From NCBI GenBank assembly GCA_963977065.1, contig CAXBNF010000001.1:62001-126000 (forward strand): a stretch of 64,000 bases of DNA, read 5' to 3'. How positions within the stretch are numbered: position 1 is the stretch's first letter; each line of letters begins with the position of its first letter. The position numbers were made by a program, and so were the translations under genes. A model generated the notes under the pieces. That model did not search any database. It was not told the origin of the DNA and saw nothing but the letters and a program-made list of their open reading frames with translations. Below, in pieces: positions 63,639-64,000 of this stretch. The DNA is from Planktosalinus sp963977065. GTDB lineage: Bacteria > Bacteroidota > Bacteroidia > Flavobacteriales > Flavobacteriaceae.

Positions 63639-64000
63639 TTATCTGTCGGCCTGACTCTTTTCAATAATTATGCCCACATCTGTGATGCCTTCAAGCTTAT
63701 TAACGCCCATAATTGAGGCGTTATTGCGCATTGCATGTCTTAGTTTGATTCTATAATTTCCCTCCTCAAAAAACCGAATGTTTTCCTTATACCACAGTTT
63801 ATTTTCCTTGACCCTGTTTCCAGTTCCCAGCCAGGTGCCATCAGGATTGGCCATTTGGTACTCAAGTGTATCTTGTACCACTTTCCCATTTGGGAAATGG
63901 ATTGCCGCAATTAAAAAGAGGTTGCTGTACTTAAACTCATTTGTATTTCTGACTGTAAAAAACAAATTATAACCAGATAATGAGTCCATCTCGGGGACTT
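63639..64000 (-). CDS. gldH: Gliding motility lipoprotein GldH, start cut by the window edge
   Basis: The C-terminal 120 residues of GldH. SLSGYNLFFTVRNTNEFKYS, DTLEYQMANPDGTWLGTG and RHAMRNNASIMGVNKLEG fit the family; the open frame continues beyond the edge through ...VPEMDSLSG. GldH is a lipoprotein needed for gliding and type IX secretion in Flavobacteriia. It lies just upstream of the PBP1A gene on the same strand. Confidence 0.88.
   Translation of the reverse strand, partial: VPEMDSLSGYNLFFTVRNTNEFKYSNLFLIAAIHFPNGKVVQDTLEYQMANPDGTWLGTGNRVKENKLWYKENIRFFEEGNYRIKLRHAMRNNASIMGVNKLEGITDVGIIIEKSQADR

Noticed and set aside
1..64000. CRISPR array
   Set aside because: No regularly spaced direct repeats with unique spacers were seen.

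Overview
The window comes from the chromosome of a low-GC member of the Flavobacteriaceae (Bacteroidota). Evidence is the promoter form (TTG, 19-21 bp, TAnnTTTG), a subtilase with a type IX secretion C-terminal sorting domain, a TonB-dependent receptor with a carboxypeptidase-like N-terminal repeat, a gliding gene (gldH) at the right edge, and core proteins that read as flavobacterial. No rRNA, CRISPR array, integrase, transposase or complete IS was found.

Region 1 (1-12483) is a visibly AT-richer accessory island that stops at the 3' end of a tRNA-Asn gene (12484-12557, minus strand), a typical integration site. It carries a broken left-edge reading frame, two gene-cassette-like units with attC-like folded junctions, a PIN-like protein, a Hachiman pair (hamA, hamB) with a HEPN-motif gene directly behind it, a group of an unrecognised winged-helix-like protein, a small P-loop NTPase and a SIR2-like protein, an HNH nuclease, and an orphan protein. 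The island reads as a defence island. The most novel candidates are the Hachiman-HEPN combination and the P-loop/SIR2 group.

Region 2 (12558-41000) is core chromosome. It holds a leftward operon for the lower meta-cleavage pathway (SDR threonine dehydrogenase, hydratase, acetaldehyde dehydrogenase, hydroxyoxovalerate aldolase), an M13 peptidase, an M28 membrane peptidase, a metal-homeostasis group (DtxR/MntR-like regulator, ZIP transporter and a divergent TonB receptor with a palindromic operator), a bacilliredoxin, PlsC, an HD hydrolase, a paired FG-GAP/ASPIC lipoprotein and vanadium haloperoxidase-like lipoprotein, a crotonase, a histidine kinase, hemJ, a MATE exporter, hemH and an AraC-type regulator.

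Region 3 (41000-47700) is the haem operon hemA-hemC-hemD-hemE-(DUF6973-like gene)-hemF-hemB. It diverges from the AraC-type regulator across an intergenic region that contains a perfect 17-bp 7-1-7-like palindrome of the Fur/PerR kind. With hemH and hemJ nearby, most of the route from glutamyl-tRNA to haem lies in about 11 kb. Small hairpin repeats have been inserted at or inside the 5' ends of several genes here, and one sits in frame inside hemC.

Region 4 (47700-64000) holds a CNNM/CorC protein, a lemA-M48-ogt run, a serine hydrolase, a PolB-like exonuclease, a large secreted subtilase, an orphan fused oligopeptide ABC ATPase with a nearly leaderless promoter, a CoA-transferase pair, a class A penicillin-binding protein, and the start-truncated gldH.
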